Both the position numbers and the translations under genes were made by a program. A DNA stretch of 64,000 bases from contig NZ_JAFCMB010000017.1 of the NCBI RefSeq assembly GCF_018130145.1, forward strand, positions 62,001-126,000, written 5' to 3'. How positions within the stretch are numbered: position 1 is the stretch's first letter; every line of letters starts with the position of its first letter. The notes beneath the pieces are model-generated. The model ran no database searches, was not told where the DNA came from, and saw only the letters and a list, made by a program, of their open reading frames with translations. Source of the stretch: Bradyrhizobium sp. AUGA SZCCT0176. Its GTDB lineage: Bacteria > Pseudomonadota > Alphaproteobacteria > Rhizobiales > Xanthobacteraceae. Positions 26,205 to 34,789 of this stretch are shown here, in pieces.

Positions 26205-29200
26205 GCGGCGCTTCCGTTGCTTTGCGAGCCTCCGCCCGACGGCGTGCGGCCGGCGCGGGCCACGGTGACAGGCAGAGTGATATCCGGCCAGGCATGGGCT
26301 ATGTCGCGCAGGATCATCAGCGCCGGCGCCTTGTCGCGAAGGGTCACGCTAAGCGTGAAGTCGTGCAGCAACTGCGCGATATCAGCAGCGCGGTCCCTGT
26401 GCGCCAGCGCCTCGTTACGCAGTGCCGTGAAAATCCGGTCCTTGGCGATGCGCCCGCGGTTGATCTGCATCAGGATGATGCGGGCCTGGGTGAGGAACTT
26501 AGCGAAGATCGCCGCATCCGCCAGCGAATCGCCGGTTATCAGCTCGGTGACGAAGAGATGAAAGCTGCCGGAAGGGTGCTCCAGCACGCGCCCCAGCACC
26601 TCGGCGACATCGCCGTCGGCGAGGCTGCGCCGAAGCAGCAAGCGGGCGCCGTCCTGCACCGCCGGCACGGTCGAGTCCGCCATGACAGCCAGCGCCGCCG
26701 CCGGCAGCGCGTCGCTGGGCCATGCGGTGAGGCGGTTCACCGCGATCGCTCGTACATCGTCCCACTCGCTCTCGACGAGCAGCACGGCATTCTGCGGGTC
26801 GGCACGGAAGCGGGCCTCGTCGGCTGCAAACGCATGAAGCGTGAAGCGGCGCACGGCAGCCAACGAATGGTTGCCGAGGCGGGCAAGCTGGCGGACCGAG
26901 AAGCGCTGTGGGTCGCGGCTCTCCAGCAGCTTTGCGCCCATCATGCGCGCGCCGGCCGCGCGTGCCTGCAGCAGTCGCCAAAGCGTGCCGTCGTCAATGG
27001 CGGCCGCTGCCCCCGGCAGGGCATCTGCGAACAGTGTGACCATGTCGGCGGCACGGCCTTCGATCGGCTCGGCGCGGAAGAAGCCGGCCATCAGCATGTC
27101 GCGCAACCGGATGGCAAAATCGTCGTCGGTCGCCGCGAGGCGCGAGACCAGCGGCCGCGCAGCTGCTCGCAGCCCGGCATGGGCGCCCGTGGCCGCCAGC
27201 GTGATGCCGTCGCGATGATGTGCGAGGGCGGCGTCGTCGAGCCGTGCCAGCAGGATCATCGAGGCAATGCGGATTTCCGGTGCATCAGCCTGCAGGATTG
27301 CCTGCCAAAACGCTACCGGCAGGTCGCCAGGCCGCGTTGGAGTCACGGCGATGAGCTGGATGCTGGCCGCCTGCACGTCGGGACTGGCATGGCCGGTCAG
27401 GCTTTCGATCACCTCCGGTTGCAGCGGGCAGTCGCGATCGGGCCATAGCTGTGGCAGCAGCGCGAGGGCGGCAGTGAGGCCGGCGCGCAGCCCGTCGTCA
27501 AGTTCAGGCGGCAGCAGCGCGAGCCAGGCCGCGAACGCTTCCGTGGCGCGGGCGCGTTGGTCCCGCGAGGGCGCGCGGTCGCGCAACCAGCCGCGCGTCC
27601 GGCCTTGCACATGGTCGTGCGGGCTCGTCAGCGCGGTGCGTGCAAGGGCAGGGTCGGCCCACGGCCAGTCGGCGCGGTCGTCGATGGCGCGGATCGCCAG
27701 GTCGCGGAGTTCCTGCGCGGTCGCCTCGAGCAGCGCGGCGATCAACGCCGCCTCGGCCTTGCCGGCATCGATCAGCCGCCGCGCGATCGCGGCTGCGAGC
27801 GCATTGACCTCCGGATACGGCGAGGCCAGCAGGCCGCCGATCGCGGCCACGTCCATCGTATCAGGCCGTGGCGGGCCCTGCCGCAGCGCCTCGGCCGCGA
27901 AGCGCGCCGCTGCGTGATTGCGCGCCAATGTTGCGATGCGCAGCAGCCGCTGCGGCTGGGCATCCCATAGTGCGGGGAACGCTTCCTCGCGCTGTCCCGG
28001 CGCACGCACGCCGACGTGGCGATGCGTGAGCCCGTTGGGATTGAAGCGGCTGGTCTCGGCCGCTTCATGCAGCAGGTGGCTGACGCTCCAGACCCGGCTT
28101 AGTGCCTCGCTGGCAAGGGGGGTAAGTTGCCAGCGGCCGTCGATGAGGACGTGCGTGCTCCATGTTGCCGGCTTGATGCCGTCGGCGTCGGTGAAGGCAA
28201 GGAGGAGTTCGCTTGCCATCGCCGTGAAGGCGTCCTGTCCGAGCTCGGCGCGCTTGCGCAGCATGCGCCAGGCGCGCCGCTTGAAGTAGAGCAGGGTCTG
28301 GTCAGACAGCGCGATGCGCGGAGTTTCGCTCCGCAATTCCTCGCTGAGCTTCAGCGCCTGGCGCGAACCGGGCACCCAGACGCGGTCGTTATAGACGCGG
28401 TTGCGGCGGTACATCGGTGTCGCCAGCTCGAACTGCCGCGCCGTTGCGGCGAACAGCGGACCGTCGTCGGTGAGATCGGCATATTTGAACAGGCGCCGCA
28501 GCACCTGAACGTAGGGCGGGCGTGGACTCATCGCGCGCACCGCCGCGAGCAGCGCCTTGCGCGCCGCGCCGTCGGCGAGCGCGTGGTGGGCAAGAGCGAT
28601 GAGGAACTGATTGCCGAAGCCCGGATGTGCCGAGTTCGCCGCCAGCAGGGCCTGCAGCAGCCCCGCGCCGTCGCCGTTCGTCAGCGCCATCTCGATATCG
28701 CGTGTCGCCGCAGTGTCCGCGGTTCGCGGTAACGACAGGCGCGGCGGCGGTCGCCGCGCGCCCATCAGTTCGCTGGCGAGGGCATAGGCCGCGTAGTCGC
28801 GTGTCACCAAACTGACATTGACGTCGGCGCAGCTGCGTAGCAGATCGACGGCGTTCGCACCGCCACAGCGCGCCAGCGCATACACGAGGCTGTAACTTGC
28901 ATTCGCCGCGCCGATCTTCTCTGCGATGGCGGCGAGTTGAGGATAGGCGGGGGCCAGCCGGATCACGCCGAGGCGCCAGAACAGGCGGTCGCGTTCCTTG
29001 TCGGGCCACGCACTACGCGCACAGATCGCGAGCTTTTTGAGTAGCTCCGTGTCGCGTCCGTCGGCAGCGGCGCCTGTGTCGAGAACCGTCAGCGGTGGTG
29101 CGTCACCGTCGACGCGGCGATAACCGTCGTTGATCTTGGACACCACGACGCTGTCAAACAGCTTTTCGGCGTTCGAGCGGGTAACCGGAGACGAAGTCTT

Positions 29201-29356
29201 CGTTCCATCCCTTAGCGACGTGCCGCGACGGCCATATCTGAAATTGACGAGATAGCGTGCGTCGACGTCGCGTTCGAGATCGACCAGATCGACTTCATAG
29301 AGTTTGTCTGAACGGCCCTCCTTCATCCAGAGGCGAACGGAACGGACGACTTGCAT
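26201..29356 (-). CDS. WGR-domain HEAT/ARM-repeat protein (retron-associated)
   Basis: 1051 residues. The first ~80 resemble a WGR domain (VRLWMKEGRSDKLYEVDL, then YLVNFRYGRRGTSLRDGTKT and a basic helix), known from PARPs and MolR-like bacterial proteins as a nucleic-acid-binding module. The rest is helical and repetitive, Ala/Leu/Asp-rich, with HEAT/armadillo-like units (e.g. HASPDVQAASIQLIAVTPT, APEIRIASMILLARLDD, NHSLAAVRRFTLHAFAADE). In type XIII retrons an ARM-repeat protein accompanies RT and WHSWIM; this matches in order and size class. It is the first gene of the likely operon. The ATG at 29356 is preferred since the WGR begins there; an in-frame start at 29392 would add 12 residues. 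Confidence 0.85.
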   Translation of the reverse strand: MQVVRSVRLWMKEGRSDKLYEVDLVDLERDVDARYLVNFRYGRRGTSLRDGTKTSSPVTRSNAEKLFDSVVVSKINDGYRRVDGDAPPLTVLDTGAAADGRDTELLKKLAICARSAWPDKERDRLFWRLGVIRLAPAYPQLAAIAEKIGAANASYSLVYALARCGGANAVDLLRSCADVNVSLVTRDYAAYALASELMGARRPPPRLSLPRTADTAATRDIEMALTNGDGAGLLQALLAANSAHPGFGNQFLIALAHHALADGAARKALLAAVRAMSPRPPYVQVLRRLFKYADLTDDGPLFAATARQFELATPMYRRNRVYNDRVWVPGSRQALKLSEELRSETPRIALSDQTLLYFKRRAWRMLRKRAELGQDAFTAMASELLLAFTDADGIKPATWSTHVLIDGRWQLTPLASEALSRVWSVSHLLHEAAETSRFNPNGLTHRHVGVRAPGQREEAFPALWDAQPQRLLRIATLARNHAAARFAAEALRQGPPRPDTMDVAAIGGLLASPYPEVNALAAAIARRLIDAGKAEAALIAALLEATAQELRDLAIRAIDDRADWPWADPALARTALTSPHDHVQGRTRGWLRDRAPSRDQRARATEAFAAWLALLPPELDDGLRAGLTAALALLPQLWPDRDCPLQPEVIESLTGHASPDVQAASIQLIAVTPTRPGDLPVAFWQAILQADAPEIRIASMILLARLDDAALAHHRDGITLAATGAHAGLRAAARPLVSRLAATDDDFAIRLRDMLMAGFFRAEPIEGRAADMVTLFADALPGAAAAIDDGTLWRLLQARAAGARMMGAKLLESRDPQRFSVRQLARLGNHSLAAVRRFTLHAFAADEARFRADPQNAVLLVESEWDDVRAIAVNRLTAWPSDALPAAALAVMADSTVPAVQDGARLLLRRSLADGDVAEVLGRVLEHPSGSFHLFVTELITGDSLADAAIFAKFLTQARIILMQINRGRIAKDRIFTALRNEALAHRDRAADIAQLLHDFTLSVTLRDKAPALMILRDIAHAWPDITLPVTVARAGRTPSGGGSQSNGSAA

Positions 29357-29392
29357 GGACGACTCTGGAATGGCGGGCGGCCAACATGGCAA

Positions 29393-29994
29393 GCCGGGCG
29401 TGCCGCGTCAATGGCGGTTGGTGCAACGGAATATAGCGAAGCTGCAGGTTGCAAGCTGTGGAATGGCGACGTCGGTGGCCCATCGGCGATTTGCCGGGGC
29501 CGATCGACGGCATCGGTTTCCAGTCGGAAGGATTTTCGCCGATCTGAACCTGAGACAATTCATATCCAGCTTCACGTCGCGCGTCGATTGCAGAGGCGAA
29601 GGCCACGATGGCGGAGCGACCAGAAAGGGGAGCTTATCCTTATTGTTTGCTAAAGTACGGAGAAGCTGAGCCAGATGATATTAAGTGTGGAAATAGACGC
29701 TTTGATTTGATAGCTACGCTGGAGCTTGGGGAGTTCGCATAAGCGATTGAAATCGCAGTGAATGCGCCCGCCCTCCGAGCGCACTACAAAATCATGCAGT
29801 TTGGGCCCAACCCAATCGATTCGGTGGAAACACGTGATTCTTCTCAGTGCCACAGTGGCGAAACCGTTGGGAATCGCCGGGGCAGGCGGAAGTAGCCTTG
29901 CTGTTACACCGTTCGCGTAAAACAACAGGGCATCGCCGGCTACCCGGTCCGATGACCGTAATTCGGCACTTCCAAATCTATCCGGGGCACGTGA
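29393..29994. other. Gap holding the right island edge; no gene seen
   Basis: The first part should carry the promoter of the retron operon reading leftward; CTATAT on the minus strand near 29429-29434 could be a -10 box but has no well-spaced -35. The right attachment repeat is at 29771-29787. A long antisense frame through the region and the next gene is not credible as a protein. Confidence 0.5.
29771..29787. other. Right attachment site candidate
   Basis: CCCTCCGAGCGCACTAC repeats the 3' end of tRNA-Leu(GAG) at 19604-19620, identical for the first 14 bases and 16 of 17 overall, in the same orientation. Only the terminal piece is present, not another tRNA. Confidence 0.6.
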
Positions 29995-30381
29995 ATGATT
30001 TTCCTGGGCTACGCCTATCGATTCGTCTCCAACTTCGTGTTCCTGGCGCTGGTCTATTTCGCCCTTAACTTCCTGGACAAATATCCGCAGCGCGCGGTGG
30101 TGGCGATCCTCGTGCTGGTTTATGCCGCCATGCATGCCGCCTCGGCGTTGCGTTCGTTTTATTTCTTTCAGCGCATCGAGCGGCTGGAGATCGAGGCGCG
30201 GCGTCTGGCCAAGGTCGCCGCCGAGGGGCCGAGCTCGGCCGCTGCCGCCGCGGCCTCGCGCAAGCAGATCGTCACCGAGGTCAGCGGGCTTCGCCACGCC
30301 GGCGAGATCAAGGCCTATATCGACCTGCTGTTCCTTGCCCTCGTCATCCTGCTCTGCATCGCCAAGATCGTGACGAACTGA
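29995..30381 (+). CDS. Conserved membrane protein of unknown function
   Basis: 128 residues. Two N-terminal membrane helices (FVSNFVFLALVYFALNFL and AVVAILVLVYAAMHAASAL), a charged helical linker (FFQRIERLEIEARRLAKVAAEG, then Ala-rich), and a C-terminal helix (AYIDLLFLALVILLCIAKIV). No enzymatic motif. It is the first chromosomal gene right of the island repeat, so its promoter region may have been altered by the insertion. Confidence 0.7.
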   Translation: MIFLGYAYRFVSNFVFLALVYFALNFLDKYPQRAVVAILVLVYAAMHAASALRSFYFFQRIERLEIEARRLAKVAAEGPSSAAAAAASRKQIVTEVSGLRHAGEIKAYIDLLFLALVILLCIAKIVTN

Positions 30382-30449
30382 ACGAAAATTCGGCGCATTT
30401 TTTTTTGACTTTCTCGATCTGCGTCGCATGGTTGGCGGCAGCTTTGCCG

Positions 30450-30521
30450 CTATGCCATGCATGCGGGAAGCGCTGCGCGGCATAGAACTTGCTCCGCGCG
30501 AAGCGCGAGTCTGCGCGGAGC
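30450..30521. repeat. Two tandem hairpins before the deacetylase-like gene
   Basis: CTATGCC (30450) pairs with GGCATAG (30479-30485); just after, GCTCCGCGC (30491-30499) pairs with GCGCGGAGC (30513-30521). The second ends a dozen bases before the ribosome binding site of the next gene, so it may affect its translation, or it may be another dispersed repeat. Confidence 0.45.
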
Positions 30522-30548
30522 GCGACAATGCGAGGAGTTACCTGTCCG

Positions 30549-31583
30549 ATGCTGGCTGTCTATTCGGATGACAACGCGCTGCACGATCCCGATCATTTCA
30601 TCTCGCGCGGCGTGAAAATCGCGGTGCGGGAATCGCCCGAGCGGGCCAACCAATTGCTGGCCGCGTTGCGCGATGGCGCGCACGAGATCCGCACGCCGCG
30701 CGACTTTGGCCGCGACGCGCTGCTCAGCGTGCACGACCCGCGCTATATCCATTTCCTCGCCAATGCCTACGACAATTGGCAGACTTTGCCGCAGCCGCGC
30801 GGCCCGTTCGTGCTGGCCAACAGCTATGCCATGCGGCAGATGAAGACGCTGCCGACAAGTTTCGAAGGCCAGCTCGGCTTCTTCCTCTCGGGCAATTCGG
30901 TGCCGATCGGCCCGCAGAGCTGGCGCGCGATCGCCTCTTCGGCGAATTGCGCGCTGGAAGCGGCTGACGCCGTGCGCAGCGGCGCGTCCGAAAGCTACGC
31001 GCTGTGCCGACCGCCCGGCCACCACGCCTATGCCGATCTGGCCGGCGGCTATTGCTACCTGAACAACTCGGCGCTCGCGGCCCAGCATCTGCGCGGCCGG
31101 TTCGCCCGCGTCGCGGTGCTCGACGTCGACGTGCACCATGGCAACGGCACGCAGGGCATCTTCTGGGAACGCGGCGACGTCCTGACCGTCTCGATCCATG
31201 GCGATCCCAATACCGGCTATCCCTGGCAGGTCGGCTATGCCGGCGAGCGCGGCGAGGGTGAGGGGTTCGGCAAGAATCTCAATCTGCCGCTGCCGCTCGG
31301 CACCACTGACGAGCCCTATCTGGCAGCCCTGGACCACGCGCTCGCAGCTATCAGGGCGTTTCAGCCGGAAGCTTGCGTCGTGGCGCTCGGCCTCGATGCA
31401 TTCGAGGAAGATTCGTCGGAAATGATGCGGGTCACCACCGCGGGCTTCGGCGCCATAGGGGCGCGGATCGGGGCGCAAAAGCTGCCCAGCGTCATTATCC
31501 AGGAAGGCGGCTATGCCGTCGACGCCCTGCGCCGCAATCTCGGCAGTTTCCTCAACGGATTCCTGTCGGCCCGCGGCGGCTGA
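30549..31583 (+). CDS. Acetylpolyamine amidohydrolase / histone-deacetylase family enzyme
   Basis: 344 residues with the class II deacetylase fold. The active-site blocks are intact: RPPGHHAYADLAGGYCYLNN (catalytic His pair), VAVLDVDVHHGNGTQ (zinc ligands Asp and His), VALGLDAFEEDSSE (third zinc ligand Asp) and the QEGGYAVDALRRN end. Bacterial members deacetylate acetylated polyamines or other small amides rather than histones; the exact substrate is not deducible. AGGAG eleven bases upstream favours the ATG at 30549; an ATG at 30528 is possible. Confidence 0.9.
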   Translation: MLAVYSDDNALHDPDHFISRGVKIAVRESPERANQLLAALRDGAHEIRTPRDFGRDALLSVHDPRYIHFLANAYDNWQTLPQPRGPFVLANSYAMRQMKTLPTSFEGQLGFFLSGNSVPIGPQSWRAIASSANCALEAADAVRSGASESYALCRPPGHHAYADLAGGYCYLNNSALAAQHLRGRFARVAVLDVDVHHGNGTQGIFWERGDVLTVSIHGDPNTGYPWQVGYAGERGEGEGFGKNLNLPLPLGTTDEPYLAALDHALAAIRAFQPEACVVALGLDAFEEDSSEMMRVTTAGFGAIGARIGAQKLPSVIIQEGGYAVDALRRNLGSFLNGFLSARGG

Positions 31584-31590
31584 GGGCAGA

Positions 31591-31640
31591 GCGTTTTCCA
31601 GCGAAGTGGATACCGGTTCGCGTCAAGAAAACGCGTCAAA
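31591..31640. repeat. GCGTTTTC dispersed repeat, family B, copy 2
   Basis: GCGTTTTC arm, core AGCGAAGTGGATACCGGTTC, GAAAACGC arm. Shares all landmarks with the copies at 18290, 51200 and 51908. Confidence 0.88.
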
Positions 31641-31648
31641 TCAAGAAT

Positions 31649-31691
31649 CTAGAGCCCCGTTCCGATTCAATCGGAACGGAAAAGGCTCTAG
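31649..31691. repeat. Hairpin element linked to the family B repeat
   Basis: CTAGAGCC and CCGTTCCGATT pair with AATCGGAACGG and GGCTCTAG, one base in the loop and an AAAA bulge on one side. It adjoins the family B copy and could act as a transcription terminator for the deacetylase-like gene, though it lacks a T-tract. Confidence 0.75.
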
Positions 31692-31737
31692 GCACTTTGT
31701 TAACTGACTTGAGCCCGGCAATTGATACAACGGGGCC

Positions 31738-32922
31738 ATGCGCCTGCAATTGATTCGCCTTTATTTCTGCCTTGTCGTGCTCGCGCTTCCCGCGGGCGGG
31801 CCGCCGGCTTTGGCCATGGACGCGCTGCCGGCCTCAACGGCGGATGCGATGGCGCAGGCGGCCTCGCCGCAGGCGATCGCGGAATATCGCCGCAAGTTGA
31901 AAGAGTATCAGGCCGCGCGCGCGGCATTCGAGCAGGAAGCCGAACCCTACTGGACTGCGATTGCCGAAAAACGGCGCGGCCGCAACGCCAAGCGGCGCGA
32001 GCGCCAGGCCATCACGCTCGATGATTATGTGCTGACGCAGCCGCCGCTTTACGACGGGCCGAAGCGGCCGGTGGATCCGGAACCGCAAGACAGGCCCGAG
32101 CGCAAGCCGCTTCCGGTGGTCGCCGATTTCCTGCAAGCCGCCGCGGCGCACTTCCAGTTTACGCCGCAGCGGCCGGCCAGCGAGGTCGAGTTCAAGCGCG
32201 CCTATGGCCGCGTCGCATTGGCTTCCGGGCTGACCCGCGAGCAGATCGTGCGGGTCTATTCGTTCGAGACCGGCGGCAACGGCAATCACGACATGCAATC
32301 CGGATTGAGTTCCTCGCGCCCGGGCTCGCGCGCGATCTCGACGGCGGTTGGCTACAACCAGTTGCTCACCACCAACACCGTCTCGCTGCTCGCCGAACAG
32401 GGACATGACATCGTCAAGGCGTTGACGGAAAAGGCCTCCGGCTTGTCAGGACCGGCGCGCAAGGCGATGGATCACAAACTGGCGGTGTTGAAGCGGATGG
32501 TGGCGTTCGCGCGCTCGGTGCCGGTGCAATGGTCGGAGCACGAAAAGCTCGCCAACACGCCGCAGGGCTGGGGGGTCCACGCCATGGTGCTGGACATCGA
32601 CGTCGGCCCGCTGCTGCAGACCCACAAGCTGCTGACCTCGGTGCTGTTCGCGCGCGCCAAGGGCTATACCAGACCGCTCAGCGCCGCCGAACTCGAGATG
32701 ATGAACCTGACCGGCGACAGCACCGGTCTCGACATGGTGACGATGCCGCAGGCGATGCGCGAGCAGGTGCCGACCTCGAATTTCTTCCAGCGCGGTGGTT
32801 ACGAGCGCAACCCGGTCGCGATCCGCCACAACACGGTGGCAAAACTGCTTGCGATCACCGACGAGCGGATGGACGTCAACAGCAGCAAGCCAGGTGCGAA
32901 GGAACTGGCGGCGGCGTTTTAG
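31738..32922 (+). CDS. Secreted protein with a lytic-transglycosylase-like core (uncertain)
   Basis: 394 residues. A signal peptide (LIRLYFCLVVLALPAGGPPALA) directs export. A basic, Ala-rich helical part (~45-100) is followed by a region that reads like a degenerate SLT fold: REQIVRVYSFETGGNGNHDMQSGL then AISTAVGYNQLLTTNTVSLL, comparable to the catalytic Glu and the later GxMQL-type helix of lytic transglycosylases. Peptidoglycan cleavage is therefore a guess from pattern, not a firm call. The C-terminal 150 residues are unrecognised. It is a single gene between two dispersed repeats. Confidence 0.6.
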   Translation: MRLQLIRLYFCLVVLALPAGGPPALAMDALPASTADAMAQAASPQAIAEYRRKLKEYQAARAAFEQEAEPYWTAIAEKRRGRNAKRRERQAITLDDYVLTQPPLYDGPKRPVDPEPQDRPERKPLPVVADFLQAAAAHFQFTPQRPASEVEFKRAYGRVALASGLTREQIVRVYSFETGGNGNHDMQSGLSSSRPGSRAISTAVGYNQLLTTNTVSLLAEQGHDIVKALTEKASGLSGPARKAMDHKLAVLKRMVAFARSVPVQWSEHEKLANTPQGWGVHAMVLDIDVGPLLQTHKLLTSVLFARAKGYTRPLSAAELEMMNLTGDSTGLDMVTMPQAMREQVPTSNFFQRGGYERNPVAIRHNTVAKLLAITDERMDVNSSKPGAKELAAAF

Positions 32923-32934
32923 TAAAGCTTGCGA

Positions 32935-33058
32935 TGTCGTCGTCCCGGCGAACGCCGGGACCCATACGCCGAGTCCCATCGTTCGGGCAGGGCGTTAGAT
33001 ACCTTCCTTGAATTACTGGCGCCGCGGAGTATGGGTCCCGGCGTTCGCCGGGACGACA
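32935..33058. repeat. Palindromic repeat with TCCCGGCGAACGCCGGGA arms, family C
   Basis: The outer arms (32935-32967 and 33029-33058) are inverted copies through ACCCATAC/GTATGGGT, with three extra bases on the left. Each arm contains its own hairpin CCCGGCG-AA-CGCCGGG. Occupies the space between two convergent genes. Confidence 0.85.
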
Positions 33059-33074
33059 TAGGTGGGCTGAGCCC

Positions 33075-33380
33075 TCAATTCGCGCCGAACTTGAACTTGC
33101 CGTCGTCTTCGAGGTAGGGGCCGGTCCGCATGTAAAGCTGGCCGTTCTCGCCGACGAAGAACAGCGTGCCCTTCGGCACTTTCTTGGCGCCCTTCAGCAG
33201 CGTGCCGGCATTGCTGGTGCCCAACTTGTACGCAAGCGTCTTGCCGTCCTTGCCGTAGGCATAGCCCATGTCGGACTTCAGCTCCCAAGGCGTCGGTGCG
33301 GCGGCCTGTGCGAATGCTGACGACGTCAGCACGCCGAGCGCGGCCGCGATCAAAAAGGTTTTGGTTGAAATTCTCGTCAT
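33075..33380 (-). CDS. Small secreted protein of unknown function
   Basis: 101 residues. Signal peptide MTRISTKTFLIAAALGVLTS with cleavage after AFA, leaving a mature protein of ~80 residues (WELKSDMGYAYGKDGKTLAYKLG, then KKVPKGTLFFVGENGQLYMRTGPYLEDDGKFKFGAN). The start at 33380 is favoured by GGGAGG seven bases upstream; an ATG two codons earlier directly abuts that site. No family recognised with confidence. Confidence 0.72.
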   Translation of the reverse strand: MTRISTKTFLIAAALGVLTSSAFAQAAAPTPWELKSDMGYAYGKDGKTLAYKLGTSNAGTLLKGAKKVPKGTLFFVGENGQLYMRTGPYLEDDGKFKFGAN

Positions 33381-33581
33381 CGTCATCCCTCCCAGCGGCC
33401 AAATTGGCTTCCGTCCCATCTCATTGAACAAATCACGAACGTCATTATTCCGTCAATGGTACCTTTGCCGCATCACGCCTTCTCTGCGACTTTGTGATTT
33501 CCCGCCTTCGACTTCGCGACTATGTTCCGGTTTCCGGTTACACACGCGCTATTGCCAGAAACGTTTATAGGGATGATTCGG

Positions 33582-34061
33582 ATGAACCTCGTCGTGAAGA
33601 TCGGTTTTGGTGTTGCGCTGTCGTTCATGACGCTGGCCTCCGCGGTCCAGGCCGACGAATTCAAGCTCAGCAACAACCAGCGGATTGCCTGCAGCCGCGG
33701 CCTGAGCCCCGGCAAGCTCAACACCGCGACCTGCAGATCGTACGCGTATGTCTTCAACATCAAGACCTCGGAATATTTCCGCTGCCAGGTCACGCTGGCG
33801 CTGACGCGCGACAACAAGGAAGTCATCAACGTGCAGGCCGATGGCAACTGCGCCAAGAAGCCCCGCATCTTCGAGACCGATTCGAACTATTCGTTCGACG
33901 CCACCGAAACCGAACCGCCGAACACCAACTCGTTCTTCGGACCCGGCGGCTATGCGGTGTGGGCCAGCGACAACAATGCGCGCAAGGTGCGCGGCTGCAT
34001 CATCATCTCGTCCGGCCTCGGCTCCGACATCTCGAAATGTCTCGACATGAAGTTCGATTGA
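33582..34061 (+). CDS. Secreted protein of unknown function
   Basis: 159 residues. Signal peptide MNLVVKIGFGVALSFMTLAS, cleavage after VQA. The mature part has cysteines in CSRG, TCRS, RCQV, NCAKK, GCII and KCLD, six in all, so disulphides are likely. The ATG at 33582 has AGGG nine bases upstream; earlier ATGs at 33573 and 33522 are less well placed. Function unknown. Confidence 0.72.
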   Translation: MNLVVKIGFGVALSFMTLASAVQADEFKLSNNQRIACSRGLSPGKLNTATCRSYAYVFNIKTSEYFRCQVTLALTRDNKEVINVQADGNCAKKPRIFETDSNYSFDATETEPPNTNSFFGPGGYAVWASDNNARKVRGCIIISSGLGSDISKCLDMKFD

Positions 34062-34073
34062 TGGGCGGCGGGC

Positions 34074-34745
34074 GTGACAGCCGCCCCCTCCGCGCCGGGC
34101 TCGCCACCACCGCCCTGGCCGTTTCCTGAACGGCTTCCGTTTGAGGGGCGCGCGGTGTCCCTCGAACCGCTTCGCGTCGGACACGCGGACGAACTCTGGC
34201 ACGCCGCGCAGGGCGCCGACGCGTCCTTTGCCTATTTGCGTTACGGGCCGTTCGCGCAGCAGTGCGACTTGCTGGCGCTGGTCACCGAATTGGCCGGGCG
34301 GGCGGATCAGCCGTTCTGGGTGGTGCGGCCCAACAGCAGCGGCGTGGCTCAAGGCTGGCTATCGCTGTGCGATATCTACCCGGCCGAGGGGGCGATCGAA
34401 ATCGGGGCGATCTGGTTTTCGCCGCGGCTGCAGCGAACCCGGGCCGCGACCGAAGCGATCTTTCTCCTGATGCAATATGCGATGGAGGAATTGCAGTACC
34501 AGCGGCTGGTCTGGCGCTGCAACGCGGCAAACCAGGCGTCGCTGAACGCGGCGGCGCGCTACGGTTTTACGCCGGAGGGGACATGGCGTGGCTCGGCCCT
34601 CAGCAAGGGGCGTCGCTGCGACGTGGCGTGGCACTCGATCATCGCCGCCGAATGGCCGTCGCGCCGCGCCGCCATCGCCGCGTGGCTCGCGGACGGGAAT
34701 TTCGATGAACATGGCCGCGCGCGCATGCGGCTGGTTCATCCGTGA
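34074..34745 (+). CDS. GNAT-family N-acetyltransferase (RimJ/RimL-like)
   Basis: 223 residues with a GTG start 10 bp after the previous stop. The pattern FEGRAVSLEPLRVGHADELW, GAIEIGAIWFSPRLQRTRAATEAIFLLM, LVWRCNAANQASLNAAARYGFTPEGTWRG is that of RimJ/RimL-type acetyltransferases, which transfer acetyl from acetyl-CoA to N-terminal amines or small molecules. Substrate unknown. Related proteins are often annotated GNAT in rhizobia. Confidence 0.88.
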   Translation: MTAAPSAPGSPPPPWPFPERLPFEGRAVSLEPLRVGHADELWHAAQGADASFAYLRYGPFAQQCDLLALVTELAGRADQPFWVVRPNSSGVAQGWLSLCDIYPAEGAIEIGAIWFSPRLQRTRAATEAIFLLMQYAMEELQYQRLVWRCNAANQASLNAAARYGFTPEGTWRGSALSKGRRCDVAWHSIIAAEWPSRRAAIAAWLADGNFDEHGRARMRLVHP

Positions 34746-34789
34746 GCCAGTTCTTGATGAAGTTCGGCTGAGTCGGGCCGAACGATCCC

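Larger units (their letters stand above)
19604..29787. mobile_element. Genomic island at tRNA-Leu(GAG) carrying a retron and a protease-nuclease
   Basis: About 10.2 kb bounded by the direct repeat of the tRNA 3' end. All four protein genes inside run on the minus strand and none looks like a housekeeping gene: protease-nuclease fusion, retron RT, SWIM protein, WGR/HEAT protein. Beyond the right repeat ordinary chromosomal genes resume. No integrase, excisionase, transposase or plasmid gene is visible, so the element is either a remnant or mobilised in trans. Boundaries rest on the short repeat and the change in gene content. Confidence 0.6.

Noticed and set aside
19604-29787. Integrase, transposase or plasmid genes in the island
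   Set aside because: I looked for tyrosine or serine recombinase and transposase motifs in every credible frame and found none.
29650-30528. 292-residue minus-strand frame after the island
   Set aside because: It is antisense to the membrane protein at 29995-30381 and crosses the attachment repeat; composition is Arg/Asp-rich shadow sequence.
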